DNA of 47,097 nucleotides from Pantoea ananatis LMG 2665 (GTDB lineage: Bacteria > Pseudomonadota > Gammaproteobacteria > Enterobacterales > Enterobacteriaceae). The notes under the pieces are model-generated. The model was not told where the DNA came from. It made no database searches and was given only the letters and a program-made list of their open reading frames with translations. A program made the translations under genes and the position numbers. The stretch covers positions 1,146,145 through 1,193,241 of the forward strand of contig NZ_JMJJ01000005.1 of the NCBI RefSeq assembly GCF_000710035.2, written 5' to 3'. How positions within the stretch are numbered: the first letter of the stretch is position 1; each line of letters opens with the position of its first letter. Positions 22,749-33,079 of the stretch are shown piece by piece.

Positions 22749-24856
22749 CGCTGGATTACCATGCGCTGAACGCCATGCTGAACCTGTATGACGCTGACGG
22801 CCGTATCCAGTTTGATAAGGATCAGCAGGCCGCACGTCAGTTTGTTATTCAGCACGTGCAGCCCAACACCCAGCACTTTGCCAGCATCGCAGAGCGCCTG
22901 CGCTATCTGGTCGCCGAAGGCTACTACGAAGCTTCCGTACTTAATCAGTATGATTTTAACTTTGTCTGCGGGCTGCACGACGAAGCCGATGCATGGGGCT
23001 TTGCGTTCAAGACCTTTTTGGGTGCGTGGAAGTACTACACCAGCTACACCCTGAAAAGTTTTGATGGCAAGCGTTACCTGGAAACCTTCGAGCAGCGTGC
23101 CTGTATGGTGGCGCTGACGCTGGCGCAGGGCGATGAAACCCTGGCGCGCTCGGTGCTGGAAGCCATCCTGAGTGGGCGTTTTCAGCCCGCCACGCCGACG
23201 TTTCTGAACAGCGGCAAGCAACAGCGCGGCGAACTGGTTTCCTGCTTCCTGCTGCGTATTGAAGACAACATGGAGTCGATTGGCCGGGCCGTGAACTCTG
23301 CGCTCCAGCTGTCTAAACGCGGCGGCGGCGTGGCGTTTCTGCTGTCGAACCTGCGTGAGTCCGGCGCGCCGATCAAGCGCATTGAAAACCAGTCTTCCGG
23401 CGTTATTCCGGTGATGAAAATGCTGGAGGATGCGTTTTCTTATGCTAACCAGCTCGGCGCGCGTCAGGGAGCCGGCGCAGTCTGGCTGAATGCTCACCAT
23501 CCGGATATTTTGCGCTTCCTGGATACCAAGCGCGAAAACGCAGATGAAAAAATCCGCATTAAAACGCTGTCGCTGGGCGTGGTCATTCCGGATATCACCT
23601 TCCAGCTTGCCAAAGAGAATCAGCCGATGGCGCTGTTCTCGCCCTACGATGTTGAAAGAATCTACGGTCAGGCGTTTGGCGATATCAGCATCAGCGAGAA
23701 ATACGCGGAGATGCTTGCGGACGACAGAATCCGTAAAACCTATATTCAGCCGCGTGATTTCTTTCAGACGCTGGCGGAAATCCAGTTCGAATCAGGCTAT
23801 CCCTACATCATGTATGAGGACAGCGTAAACCGGGATAACCCGATTGCCGGTCGCATCAATATGAGCAACCTCTGCTCAGAGATTTTGCAGGTGAACAGCG
23901 CCAGCGAATTCAACGAGGATCTCAGCTACCGCCGCATGGGCAAAGATATCTCCTGTAACCTTGGCTCGCTGAATATTGCCCATGCGATGGATTCTGGCGA
24001 TCTGGCCCACACGGTAGAAACGGCAATTCGGGCGCTGACTGCGGTGTCAGATATGAGTGACATTGGCTCGGTTCCCTCCGTTGCGGAAGGCAATCGCCGC
24101 TCGCATGCTATCGGTCTGGGTCAGATGAACCTGCATGGTTACCTGGCCCGTGAAGGCATTGCTTACGGATCACCCGAGGCGCTGGATTTCACCAATCTCT
24201 ATTTTTACTGTGTGACTTATTATGCCCTGCGTGCCTCGAATCAGCTGGCAAAAGAGCGCCAGCAGACTTTCGACGGTTTTAGCGCCTCAACCTATGCCAC
24301 CGGCGCGTATTTTGACAAATATCTGCAAAGCGACTGGCAGCCGCGAACCGCCCGCATCGCCGCCCTGTTTGCCGATGCGGGCATCAGCTTGCCCTGTCAC
24401 AACGACTGGCTGGCACTGCGTGAATCGGTGATGGCCTCGGGGCTGTATAATCAAAACCTGCAGGCGATACCGCCTACCGGATCGATCTCCTATATCAACC
24501 ACGCCACGTCCAGTATTCATCCGATTGTGTCGCGAATAGAGATCCGCAAAGAGGGCAAAACCGGTCGCGTTTACTATCCGGCTCCCTTCATGACCAACGA
24601 CAATCTGGAACTCTATCAGGACGCTTACCAGATTGGGCCGGAAGCCATTATTGATACCTACGCAGAGGCGACCCGACATGTGGATCAGGGCCTGTCATTA
24701 ACCCTGTTTTTCCGGGATGACGTGACCACGCGCGACATTAATAAAGCGCAGATTTACGCCTGGAAGAAAGGGATTAAAACGCTTTACTACATTCGACTGC
24801 GCCAGATGGCCCTGCAAGGCACTGAAATTCAGGGCTGCGTCTCCTGCGCACTGTGA
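22718..24856 (+). CDS. nrdE: Ribonucleoside-diphosphate reductase 2 subunit alpha NrdE
   Basis: The 712-residue catalytic subunit of class Ib ribonucleotide reductase reduces NDPs to dNDPs. Active-site residues are in place: redox pair C176 (GELVSCFLL) and C413 ([13 protein letters not shown]), N384, thiyl-radical C386 and E388 (NMSNLCSEI), and the C-terminal relay pair in GCVSCAL. The start codon is TTG with GGGAG nine bases before it, giving MATTDTLND, which aligns with the E. coli N-terminus. It overlaps nrdI by 31 bases. It lacks the N-terminal ATP cone, as expected for class Ib. Confidence 0.96.
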   Translation: MATTDTLNDVALDYHALNAMLNLYDADGRIQFDKDQQAARQFVIQHVQPNTQHFASIAERLRYLVAEGYYEASVLNQYDFNFVCGLHDEADAWGFAFKTFLGAWKYYTSYTLKSFDGKRYLETFEQRACMVALTLAQGDETLARSVLEAILSGRFQPATPTFLNSGKQQRGELVSCFLLRIEDNMESIGRAVNSALQLSKRGGGVAFLLSNLRESGAPIKRIENQSSGVIPVMKMLEDAFSYANQLGARQGAGAVWLNAHHPDILRFLDTKRENADEKIRIKTLSLGVVIPDITFQLAKENQPMALFSPYDVERIYGQAFGDISISEKYAEMLADDRIRKTYIQPRDFFQTLAEIQFESGYPYIMYEDSVNRDNPIAGRINMSNLCSEILQVNSASEFNEDLSYRRMGKDISCNLGSLNIAHAMDSGDLAHTVETAIRALTAVSDMSDIGSVPSVAEGNRRSHAIGLGQMNLHGYLAREGIAYGSPEALDFTNLYFYCVTYYALRASNQLAKERQQTFDGFSASTYATGAYFDKYLQSDWQPRTARIAALFADAGISLPCHNDWLALRESVMASGLYNQNLQAIPPTGSISYINHATSSIHPIVSRIEIRKEGKTGRVYYPAPFMTNDNLELYQDAYQIGPEAIIDTYAEATRHVDQGLSLTLFFRDDVTTRDINKAQIYAWKKGIKTLYYIRLRQMALQGTEIQGCVSCAL

Positions 24857-25825
<969 letters not shown>

Positions 25826-25872
25826 GGTTGTCTGTGCCGTCATAACAGGTCACAGGCGGTCATGATTACTGG

Positions 25873-25920
25873 CGCTGATTAATAAGCTGTTATTTCCCTT
25901 AAATCAGCGTCATTATTTCT
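25873..25920 (+). terminator. Possible terminator of nrdHIEF
   Basis: The eight-base arms CGCTGATT and AATCAGCG enclose a 21-base loop and are followed by a T-rich stretch (TCATTATTTCTT). The loop is long and the T-run interrupted, so confidence is low. Confidence 0.4.
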
Positions 25921-26039
25921 TATTCATGCCCTCCCTTCCGCTCGTCATTCTGCCAATATCTCAGCACTGCACGGTCTAATTACTGTCGTTTTTCAAAATA
26001 AATCATAAAAAATTCATCTCCCCGCATCCCTTGTGATGA

Positions 26040-26072
26040 CTGGAAATTATCGCGATAAGGCGTGATTTCCAG
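26040..26072. repeat. Nested palindrome upstream of proV
   Basis: The outer arms CTGGAAAT (26040-26047) and ATTTCCAG (26065-26072) flank a perfect 12-base palindrome TTATCGCGATAA (26047-26058). It could be an operator or a cruciform-forming element 120-155 bases upstream of proV. Confidence 0.55.
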
Positions 26073-26094
26073 CCATGAATATTTTACACCAGGG

Positions 26095-26126
26095 TTGACA
26101 GATAATCTGAGCATGTCAGGTTATAG
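26095..26126 (+). promoter_or_regulatory. Probable proU promoter
   Basis: A perfect -35 hexamer TTGACA stands at 26095-26100. The best -10 candidates are in GGTTATAG (26119-26126), at spacings of 18-20 bases. The longer-than-optimal spacing would give a weak basal promoter, in keeping with osmotic control of proU. Confidence 0.4.
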
Positions 26127-26193
26127 CCTGCTTAAATTGAACCAGGGTACGTCATTTTACATTAAAATAATTTAATCAGGGCATTAATTACGG

Positions 26194-27393
26194 ATGACAA
26201 TAAAATTAGAAGTAAAAAATCTTTATAAGGTATTTGGTGATAATCCACAGAGGGCATTTAAATATATTGATAAGGGCTGTGGTAAAGAGGAAATCCTCGA
26301 AAAAACAGGCTTATCGCTCGGTGTCAAAAATGCCAGTCTGGCCATTGAAGAAGGCGAGATCTTCGTCATCATGGGGTTATCCGGTTCAGGGAAATCCACC
26401 ATGGTTCGCCTTCTCAATCGTCTGATAGAGCCGACGCGCGGCCAGGTGATTATTGACGGTGTCGATATTGCAAAAATATCGGACAGCGAACTGCGTGAGG
26501 TTCGCCGAAATAAGATCAGCATGGTATTTCAGTCATTCGCCTTAATGCCGCATCTTGACGTTGTAAATAATGCCGCTTTTGGCATGGAATTAGCCGGCAT
26601 CCCCTTAGCAGAACGTCAGGAAAAAGCCCTTGAGGCATTACGTCAGGTTGGGCTGGAAAATTACGCCCACGCCTATCCTGATGAGCTATCAGGCGGCATG
26701 CGTCAGCGTGTAGGTCTGGCACGCGCTTTAGCCATTAATCCCGATATTTTATTAATGGATGAAGCCTTTTCTGCACTCGATCCCTTAATTCGTACCGAAA
26801 TGCAGGATGAGCTGGTGAAATTACAGGCCAGACATCAGCGCACTATCGTATTTATTTCACACGACCTGGACGAAGCCATGCGCATTGGCGATCGTATTGC
26901 CATTATGCAAAATGGCGAAGTCATTCAGGTCGGCTCACCCGATGAAATCCTGAATAATCCCGCCAATGATTATGTCCGCACGTTCTTCCGCGGCGTCGAT
27001 ATCAGTCACGTCTTTAGCGCTAACGATATTGCGCGCCGAAATGCTGGCGCGCTCATTCGCAAAGCGACCGGATTAGGCCCGCGCTCGGCCATACAACTGC
27101 TGCAGGAAGAAGATCGTGATTACGGCTACGTGCTGGAGAAACAGAAATTCATCGGCGTAGTGTCAACCGACTCTCTCAAGGCGGCCCTGGCGGCAGGGCA
27201 AGGGCTGGAAAGCGCCCTGCTCGACGCGCCAGCGGCGGTTCCTGCCACGACCTCGTTAAACGAACTGCTCTCACACGTGGCGCAGGCTCCCTGTGCCGTT
27301 CCGGTGGTGGGAGAAGAAAATCAATACGTCGGTGTGATATCGAAAAGCACGCTGCTACGTGCTTTAGATCGTGAAGGAGCCAGCAATGAGTAA
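26194..27393 (+). CDS. proV: Glycine betaine/proline ABC transporter ATP-binding protein ProV
   Basis: The 399-residue ATPase of the ProU osmoprotectant importer has Walker [10 protein letters not shown] (61-69), signature [15 protein letters not shown], Walker [13 protein letters not shown] and [12 protein letters not shown]. The C-terminal part (about 280-395) contains paired CBS domains (for example [20 protein letters not shown]), which link transport to ionic strength in this family. Length equals E. coli ProV. The ribosome binding site is poor, suggesting weak or regulated initiation. It overlaps proW by eight bases. Confidence 0.96.
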   Translation: MTIKLEVKNLYKVFGDNPQRAFKYIDKGCGKEEILEKTGLSLGVKNASLAIEEGEIFVIMGLSGSGKSTMVRLLNRLIEPTRGQVIIDGVDIAKISDSELREVRRNKISMVFQSFALMPHLDVVNNAAFGMELAGIPLAERQEKALEALRQVGLENYAHAYPDELSGGMRQRVGLARALAINPDILLMDEAFSALDPLIRTEMQDELVKLQARHQRTIVFISHDLDEAMRIGDRIAIMQNGEVIQVGSPDEILNNPANDYVRTFFRGVDISHVFSANDIARRNAGALIRKATGLGPRSAIQLLQEEDRDYGYVLEKQKFIGVVSTDSLKAALAAGQGLESALLDAPAAVPATTSLNELLSHVAQAPCAVPVVGEENQYVGVISKSTLLRALDREGASNE

Positions 27394-28537
27394 AGACACA
27401 GCAACCCCATGGGATAACCCGGCACCGACGGATACCCAGAGCAGCCAAAGTAGCGATCCCTGGTCAGGTGCTGCAGACCAAAGCAGTGCCGCCGACAGCG
27501 GCCATCATGCCGCCACCGGCGGTGCAGATGCGTGGGGCACGCCAGATGGCGGTGCCGCGACAGGCTCCAGCAGCAGCACAGACTGGTTGAACAACGCGCC
27601 TGCACCCCAGGCGGACCATTTCACTATTATGGATCCGTTCCATAAAACCTGGATTCCGCTGGATCACTGGGTCACCGAAGGGATCGACTGGGTCGTGAAT
27701 CATTTCCGTCCGGTCTTTCAAAGCATTCGCGTACCGGTGGATTATATCCTCAGCGCGTTTCAACAGCTGCTGCTGGGCATGCCCGCGCCGGTGGCTATCG
27801 CGCTGTTTGCGTTAATCGCCTGGCAAATCGCCAGCCCGGCGATGGGCATTGCCACGCTGATTTCGCTGATCGCCATTGGCGCCATTGGTGCCTGGTCGCA
27901 GGCGATGATTACGCTGGCGCTGGTGCTCACCGCCCTGCTGTTTTGCATCATCATTGGCCTGCCTATGGGCATCTGGCTGGCGCGCAGTGAACGTGCGGCA
28001 CGTATTGTGCGTCCGCTGCTGGACGCCATGCAGACCACACCGGCCTTCGTTTACCTGGTGCCGATTGTTATGCTGTTTGGTATCGGGAATGTCCCGGGCG
28101 TCGTCGTCACCATCATTTTTGCCCTGCCGCCCATTGTCAGGCTGACCATCCTGGGAATTAAACAGGTTCCTGCCGACCTGATCGAAGCCAGTGAGTCCTT
28201 TGGCGCCAGTCCGCGCCAGCTGCTGTTTAAGGTTCAGCTGCCGCTGGCCATGCCCACCATCATGGCGGGTGTGAATCAGACGCTGATGCTCGCCCTGTCG
28301 ATGGTGGTGATTGCCTCCATGATTGCCGTGGGTGGACTGGGCCAGATGGTGCTGCGCGGCATTGGTCGTCTGGACATGGGCCTGGCCTCCGTGGGCGGCG
28401 TCGGCATCGTGATTCTGGCCATTATCCTTGACCGCCTGACGCAGTCGGTGGCGCGTGACAAACGCAGCCGTGGCCGTCGCCACTGGTATCACACCGGCCC
28501 TATTGGCCTGCTGACACGTCCTTTCCGTCAATCCTGA
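27386..28537 (+). CDS. proW: Glycine betaine/proline ABC transporter permease ProW
   Basis: The 383-residue inner-membrane permease of ProU is clearly homologous to E. coli ProW from [32 protein letters not shown] onwards. It has about seven membrane segments and the coupling loop [29 protein letters not shown]. The hydrophilic N-terminal tail (about residues 1-78) is rich in Ser, Ala, Asp, Gly and Gln and makes the protein about 29 residues longer than in E. coli (354). The start at 27386 follows AAGGAG and overlaps proV; a slightly longer frame starts at 27371. Confidence 0.95.
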   Translation: MSKDTATPWDNPAPTDTQSSQSSDPWSGAADQSSAADSGHHAATGGADAWGTPDGGAATGSSSSTDWLNNAPAPQADHFTIMDPFHKTWIPLDHWVTEGIDWVVNHFRPVFQSIRVPVDYILSAFQQLLLGMPAPVAIALFALIAWQIASPAMGIATLISLIAIGAIGAWSQAMITLALVLTALLFCIIIGLPMGIWLARSERAARIVRPLLDAMQTTPAFVYLVPIVMLFGIGNVPGVVVTIIFALPPIVRLTILGIKQVPADLIEASESFGASPRQLLFKVQLPLAMPTIMAGVNQTLMLALSMVVIASMIAVGGLGQMVLRGIGRLDMGLASVGGVGIVILAIILDRLTQSVARDKRSRGRRHWYHTGPIGLLTRPFRQS

Positions 28538-28596
28538 ATCTTGAGTGCGGCAGTCAACTGCCGCCGTTATCGCGACAATAAAAACGAGGAATAATC

Positions 28597-29595
28597 ATGC
28601 GCAAGACGCTCCCTGCTGCCGTTGCCATTCTGGCCACTTTCTCTGCTTCTCACGCTTTCGCGGCCGATCTGCCGGGTAAAGGCATCACGGTGAAACCGGT
28701 ACAAAGTACGATTGCCGAAGAGACTTTTCAGACGCTGCTCGTGAGCCGGGGCCTGGAGAAGCTGGGCTATACCGTTGAGAAACCGAGCGAAGTGGATTAC
28801 AACGTCGCCTATACCACCATCGCCTCGGGTGATGCGACCTTCCTGGCAACCAACTGGCGGCCACTGCATGACGATATGTATAAAGCCGCAGGCGGGAGCC
28901 AGGTGTTTTATCGCGCGGGAAACTATGTTTCCGGCGCGGCTCAGGGCTATCTCATCGATAAAAAAACGGCTGAAAAGTATCACATCACCAATATCGCCCA
29001 GTTGAAAGATCCCAAGATTGCCAGGCTTTTCGACAGCAATGGCGATGGCAAAGCGGATATGACCGGCTGTACGCCTGGCTGGGGCTGCGAGGCGGTCATT
29101 AACCACCAAAACACAGCTTATGGCCTGAGCAACACCGTCACCGCCAACATGGGCAACTATTCGGCGATGATCGCGGATACTCTGGCGCGCTTTAAACAGG
29201 GAAAACCTGTCCTTTACTACACCTGGACGCCTTACTGGCTGAGTGATGTGCTTAAACCGGGCCGCGACGTGGTCTGGCTGCAGGTGCCATTCTCTTCATT
29301 GCCGGGCGAACAGAAAGGCGTGGATACCAAACTGGCTAACGGCGCGAACTATGGCTTCCCGGTCAACACGATGCACATAGTGGCCAACAAAGCCTGGGCG
29401 GAAAAAAATCCCGCCGCCGCGAAACTGTTTGCTGAGATGACACTGCCGATTGGTGATATCAATGCGGAAAATGCCGCCATGCACGCAGGGCAAAATTCTG
29501 AAGAGGATATCAATCGCCACGTAGACGGTTGGATCAAGGGCCATCAGGCCCAGTTTGATAAGTGGATTAACGACGCGCGCGCCGCGACTCAATAA
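28597..29595 (+). CDS. proX: Glycine betaine-binding protein ProX
   Basis: The 332-residue periplasmic substrate-binding protein of ProU has a signal peptide ([22 protein letters not shown]). The conserved tryptophans that form the cage for the quaternary amine are seen in [23 protein letters not shown] and [12 protein letters not shown]. It has paired cysteines in [13 protein letters not shown]. It lies 59 bases after proW with GAGGAA before the start, and an intrinsic terminator follows. Confidence 0.96.
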   Translation: MRKTLPAAVAILATFSASHAFAADLPGKGITVKPVQSTIAEETFQTLLVSRGLEKLGYTVEKPSEVDYNVAYTTIASGDATFLATNWRPLHDDMYKAAGGSQVFYRAGNYVSGAAQGYLIDKKTAEKYHITNIAQLKDPKIARLFDSNGDGKADMTGCTPGWGCEAVINHQNTAYGLSNTVTANMGNYSAMIADTLARFKQGKPVLYYTWTPYWLSDVLKPGRDVVWLQVPFSSLPGEQKGVDTKLANGANYGFPVNTMHIVANKAWAEKNPAAAKLFAEMTLPIGDINAENAAMHAGQNSEEDINRHVDGWIKGHQAQFDKWINDARAATQ

Positions 29596-29614
29596 GGCTC
29601 GGCAGGCAGACGAA

Positions 29615-29639
29615 GGGCGGACACCTGTCTGCCCTTTTT
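29615..29639 (+). terminator. Intrinsic terminator of proVWX
   Basis: The stem GGGCGGACA-CC-TGTCTGCCC (one G-U pair) is followed directly by TTTTT, 20 bases after the proX stop. Confidence 0.88.
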
Positions 29640-29741
29640 CCGTTATGACTGATTAACAGGCGCATGACATAAACATAGCTCTCAAATAATTTTTTAGGTT
29701 ATTATTAACGCCACTTTATTAATATTTACCTCTGCCTCCCT

Positions 29742-30941
29742 ATGACAACATCTCGCCCTGGTTTAACGTCTGCACTGGTGGGACTGATGTCCGTTGCCAC
29801 TGGCCTCTGTGTTGCCAGCAATTATTATATTCAGCCACTGCTTCATACCATTGCCCAACACTTTGACCTGTCGGTGGCGCTCGCGGGGTTCATTGTGACC
29901 AGCGCACAGCTTGGCTATGCCTGTGGGCTGCTGTTGCTGGTCCCGCTTGGCGATATGCTGGAACGGCGCGGCCTGATAGTGGGCATGATGGTGCTGGCGG
30001 CGGCGGGCATGGTGATCATTGCTCTCTCCTCCTCATTTCCCTTTCTGCTGTTGGGCACGGTGATCACCGGACTCTTTTCGGTGGCGGCCCAGATTCTGGT
30101 ACCGCTGGCCGCGACGCTGGCAGAGCCGGAAAAGCGGGGCAAAGTTACCGGCACGGTCATGAGCGGCTTGCTGCTGGGCATCCTGCTGGCGCGAACCGTT
30201 GCGGGCGGGCTGGCGCAGTTAGGTGGCTGGCAAACCGTATACTGGGTCGCCAGCGTATTTATGCTGCTGATGGCGATTGCGCTATGGCGCACGCTGCCGC
30301 GCATCACACCTTCTGTTTCATTGAATTATCCGCAATTGCTGATTTCCCTGTTTCGGCTGTATGCGGCCGATCCTGTGCTGCGCACCCGTTCCGTTACCGG
30401 CTGTCTTACCTTTGCGAATTTCAGCATCCTGTGGACATCAATGGCATTTCTGCTCTCTGCCACGCCTTACGGTTTCTCGGAAGGAGAAATCGGGTTACTG
30501 GGACTGGTCGGCGCCGCCGGGGCGCTGGCAGCAAGGAAAGCCGGCTCGCTGGCGGACAGAGGTCATGCCAAACTCACTACCAGCGCAGGCTTGCTGCTGA
30601 TGTTGCTGTCCTGGGCGGCCATTGCCTGGGGCGCGCAGCAGCTTGTGGCGCTGATTGTCGGCATCTTAGTGCTGGATCTGGCGGTTCAGGCCGTGCACAT
30701 CACCAATCAAAGCGTGATATACGCACGCCAGCCTGAGGCACGAAATCGACTGAATGCCGGTTATATGACCAGCTACTTTATTGGCGGTGCGCTAGGCTCA
30801 TTGCTGTCGGCCAATGCCTACCATTTCGCGGGCTGGTATGGCGTCTGCGCGGCCGGTGCGACACTGACTTGCCTGAATTTACTAATCTGGTGGCGGAATC
30901 ATCGCCAGGAACAAACGAATAGCCAGAATAGTGTGATTTAG
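29742..30941 (+). CDS. MFS transporter at the ygaY position
   Basis: The 399-residue major facilitator protein has twelve predicted membrane segments. The loop 2-3 motif reads PLGDMLERRGLIVGMM, and the N-terminal CVASNYYIQPLLHTIAQHFDLSVALAGFIVTSAQLGYACGLLLLVPLGD is typical of YgaY/YnfM-like members. In E. coli the same position between proX and emrR holds ygaY, which is a pseudogene; here the frame is uninterrupted. The substrate is unknown. No convincing ribosome binding site precedes the ATG, and the upstream DNA is AT-rich. Confidence 0.85.
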   Translation: MTTSRPGLTSALVGLMSVATGLCVASNYYIQPLLHTIAQHFDLSVALAGFIVTSAQLGYACGLLLLVPLGDMLERRGLIVGMMVLAAAGMVIIALSSSFPFLLLGTVITGLFSVAAQILVPLAATLAEPEKRGKVTGTVMSGLLLGILLARTVAGGLAQLGGWQTVYWVASVFMLLMAIALWRTLPRITPSVSLNYPQLLISLFRLYAADPVLRTRSVTGCLTFANFSILWTSMAFLLSATPYGFSEGEIGLLGLVGAAGALAARKAGSLADRGHAKLTTSAGLLLMLLSWAAIAWGAQQLVALIVGILVLDLAVQAVHITNQSVIYARQPEARNRLNAGYMTSYFIGGALGSLLSANAYHFAGWYGVCAAGATLTCLNLLIWWRNHRQEQTNSQNSVI

Positions 30942-31022
30942 CCTGTTCAGCGGAGTGTGAGTTTGCTATCGTTGGCTCAAAGTTATTCACGCCAGTTATT
31001 TTTTCTTTTGCAATCATTTGAT

Positions 31023-31045
31023 GTCGTACCGTTTCACTGTACGAC
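31023..31045. repeat. 7-bp inverted repeat upstream of emrR
   Basis: The perfect arms GTCGTAC and GTACGAC are separated by nine bases. It has no T-run and lies 82 bases after the MFS gene and 167 before emrR, so it could be an operator or a 3' stem. Confidence 0.45.
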
Positions 31046-31157
31046 CAACGCGTATGAAATCGATGCGCAAAACCTTTACCCTGGGGTCAAGGACAGATCT
31101 TGAACTACCACAGTGCGACAGCCTGAGGATGACCTGTTAAGGCCAGAATACTCAGCA

Positions 31158-31185
31158 ATGACGCTGCCACCGTGGTGATTATAAA
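31158..31185 (+). promoter_or_regulatory. Candidate emrR promoter
   Basis: TATAAA at 31180-31185 is preceded, 16 bases upstream, by ATGACG (four of six positions of the -35 consensus). Transcription would begin about 20 bases before the emrR start codon. Confidence 0.35.
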
Positions 31186-31211
31186 AGTTGAAATTAGTGA
31201 GGTTTTTTCTA

Positions 31212-31742
31212 ATGGAAAGTTCGTTTACGCCCATTGAGCAAATGTTAAATATCCGTGCCAATCGTCACACGGATTTCCCCTTCCAGGAAATTCTCCTGAC
31301 GCGCCTTTGCATGCATATGCAGGGTAAATTGCTGGACAATCGCAACAAAATGCTTAAAGAACAGGGTATTAATGAAACCCTGTTTATGGCGTTACTGACG
31401 CTGGATGCGCAGGAAGACCAGAGCATTCAGCCTTCTGAGCTGAGCACCGCCCTGGGTTCCTCACGGACTAATGCCACGCGCATTGCCGATGAGCTGGAAA
31501 AACGGGGCTGGATTGAACGTCGTGAAAGCGCGCAGGATCGCCGTTGTCTGCATCTGCATCTGACCGACAAAGGCAATGCATTTCTGCAGCAGGTGCTGCC
31601 GCCTCAACATCAGAGCCTGCAATACCTGTGGTCTTCACTGACCGGTGATGAGAAGTCACAGTTGGAAAACATCACCCGCAAGCTGCTTACCCGTCTGGAT
31701 AAGATGGAAGAAGATAAACTAACTGCTTCCCTGTCGCGGTAA
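31212..31742 (+). CDS. emrR: MarR-family repressor EmrR (MprA)
   Basis: The 176-residue winged-helix repressor controls the EmrAB efflux pump and is released by uncouplers, nalidixic acid and similar compounds. The core is almost identical to E. coli Emr[52 protein letters not shown], and the DNA-binding [38 protein letters not shown]. The ATG at 31212 has GAGG upstream. It is followed by a terminator-like stem before emrA, as expected for partial read-through. Confidence 0.96.
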   Translation: MESSFTPIEQMLNIRANRHTDFPFQEILLTRLCMHMQGKLLDNRNKMLKEQGINETLFMALLTLDAQEDQSIQPSELSTALGSSRTNATRIADELEKRGWIERRESAQDRRCLHLHLTDKGNAFLQQVLPPQHQSLQYLWSSLTGDEKSQLENITRKLLTRLDKMEEDKLTASLSR

Positions 31743-31801
31743 TAGCAAGATCTGCGACACAATCACCTGACGAAATCGTTATTTTAACCCTCTTTTATCC
31801 G

Positions 31802-31827
31802 GCCAGCGCTTAGTCGCTGGCTTTTTT
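31802..31827 (+). terminator. Intrinsic terminator between emrR and emrA
   Basis: The stem GCCAGCG-CTTAGT-CGCTGGC is followed by TTTTTT. It lies 60 bases after emrR and 63 before emrA, so emrAB would need read-through or its own promoter. Confidence 0.85.
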
Positions 31828-31890
31828 GGCTCGGGCGATGGTGAAAACGGAGTTTAACCCGCCGATTAAGTGGAAAACGTGGAGAAATAA

Positions 31891-33063
31891 ATGAGTGCAT
31901 CAGAGGCGCAAAGCCCGCATCAGCCAGTAAATAACAAGAAGAAAAAGCGCAAAGGCGCGCTGCTATTACTGGCGCTGGTCGTCGTACTGCTTGGCATTGC
32001 GTGGGGCGTTTACTGGTACCTGGTGCTACGCCACTATCAGGAAACGGACGATGCTTACGTTGCCGGTAACCAGGTGCAGGTGATGGCCCAGGTCTCAGGC
32101 AGCGTCAATAAAGTCTGGTTTGATGATACCGATTTTGTCAAAAAAGGGGATGTGCTGGTATCGCTGGATAAAACCGACGCACAGCAGGCGTTTGAAAAAG
32201 CCCAGACCGGGCTGGCGACCAGCGTGCGCCAGGTACATCAGGAGATGATCAACGCGAAACAGTATCAGGCCACCATTGCGCTTCGTCAGACCGCGTTAGA
32301 TCAGGCGCAGGCCGACCTGAAACGCCGCGAGCCGCTGGGCGCCTCTAATCTGATTGGGCGTGAAGAGCTGCAACATGCACGCGATGCCGTGGCTTCAGCG
32401 AAAGCGGAGCTGGATGTGGCGGTTCAGCAGTATAACGCGAACCAGGCGATGATCCTGAATACCTCTCTGGAAAACCAGCCTGCCGTGAAGCAGAGTGCGG
32501 CACAGCTGCGTGATGCCTGGCTGGCACTGCAACGTACTGACATTCGCAGCCCAATGGATGGCTATGTCTCGCGCCGCAGCGTGCAGGTTGGCTCGCAAAT
32601 CAATACCAGTACGCCGCTGATGGCGGTGGTGCCTGCAACCGACTTGTGGGTAGACGCTAACTTCAAAGAGACCCAACTGGCTGGCGTGCGTATCGGCCAA
32701 CCGGCAACCGTTGTGGCGGACATCTACGGTGACGATGTGGTTTACCACGGTAAAGTTGTCGGTCTGGACATGGGAACCGGAAGCGCGTTCTCCCTGCTGC
32801 CGGCGCAAAACGCCACCGGTAACTGGATCAAAGTGGTTCAACGTCTGCCGGTCCGTATTGAGTTGAATCAGGACGAAGTGGCTAAACATCCTCTGCGTAT
32901 CGGGCTGTCAACATTGGTAGAAATTGATACCGATAATAAAGACGGCAGCGCACTGGCTACCAGCGTTCGTCAGCAGGCTGCCTACAGCAGCAACGCCCTG
33001 GCCATTGACCTTGCACCGGTTGATAAGCTGATTACCGATATCGTCCACGCGAACGCCGGATGA
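31891..33063 (+). CDS. emrA: Multidrug efflux membrane fusion protein EmrA
   Basis: The 390-residue periplasmic adaptor links EmrB to an outer-membrane channel (TolC in E. coli). It has a lysine-rich cytoplasmic start (NNKKKKRKG), one membrane anchor (about 24-46), a first lipoyl half-motif (DDAYVAGNQVQVMAQVSGSVNKVWFDDTDFVKKGDVL), a long helical hairpin, a second lipoyl half (DIRSPMDGYVSRRSVQVGSQI) and the beta-barrel DLWVDANFKETQLAGVRIGQPA. Length equals the E. coli protein. GGAG precedes the start, and emrB follows after 16 bases. Confidence 0.95.
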   Translation: MSASEAQSPHQPVNNKKKKRKGALLLLALVVVLLGIAWGVYWYLVLRHYQETDDAYVAGNQVQVMAQVSGSVNKVWFDDTDFVKKGDVLVSLDKTDAQQAFEKAQTGLATSVRQVHQEMINAKQYQATIALRQTALDQAQADLKRREPLGASNLIGREELQHARDAVASAKAELDVAVQQYNANQAMILNTSLENQPAVKQSAAQLRDAWLALQRTDIRSPMDGYVSRRSVQVGSQINTSTPLMAVVPATDLWVDANFKETQLAGVRIGQPATVVADIYGDDVVYHGKVVGLDMGTGSAFSLLPAQNATGNWIKVVQRLPVRIELNQDEVAKHPLRIGLSTLVEIDTDNKDGSALATSVRQQAAYSSNALAIDLAPVDKLITDIVHANAG

Positions 33064-33079
33064 TCACCCGGAGGCTGTA

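Larger units (their letters stand above)
25826..26193. other. Intergenic region upstream of proV
   Basis: This 368-base region separates nrdF from proVWX. It holds a possible nrdF terminator (25873-25920), an unusual nested palindrome (26040-26072), and a TTGACA at 26095 likely to be part of the osmotically controlled proU promoter. The DNA is AT-rich and rich in A- and T-runs, suitable for H-NS silencing, which is known for proU in E. coli. Confidence 0.5.
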
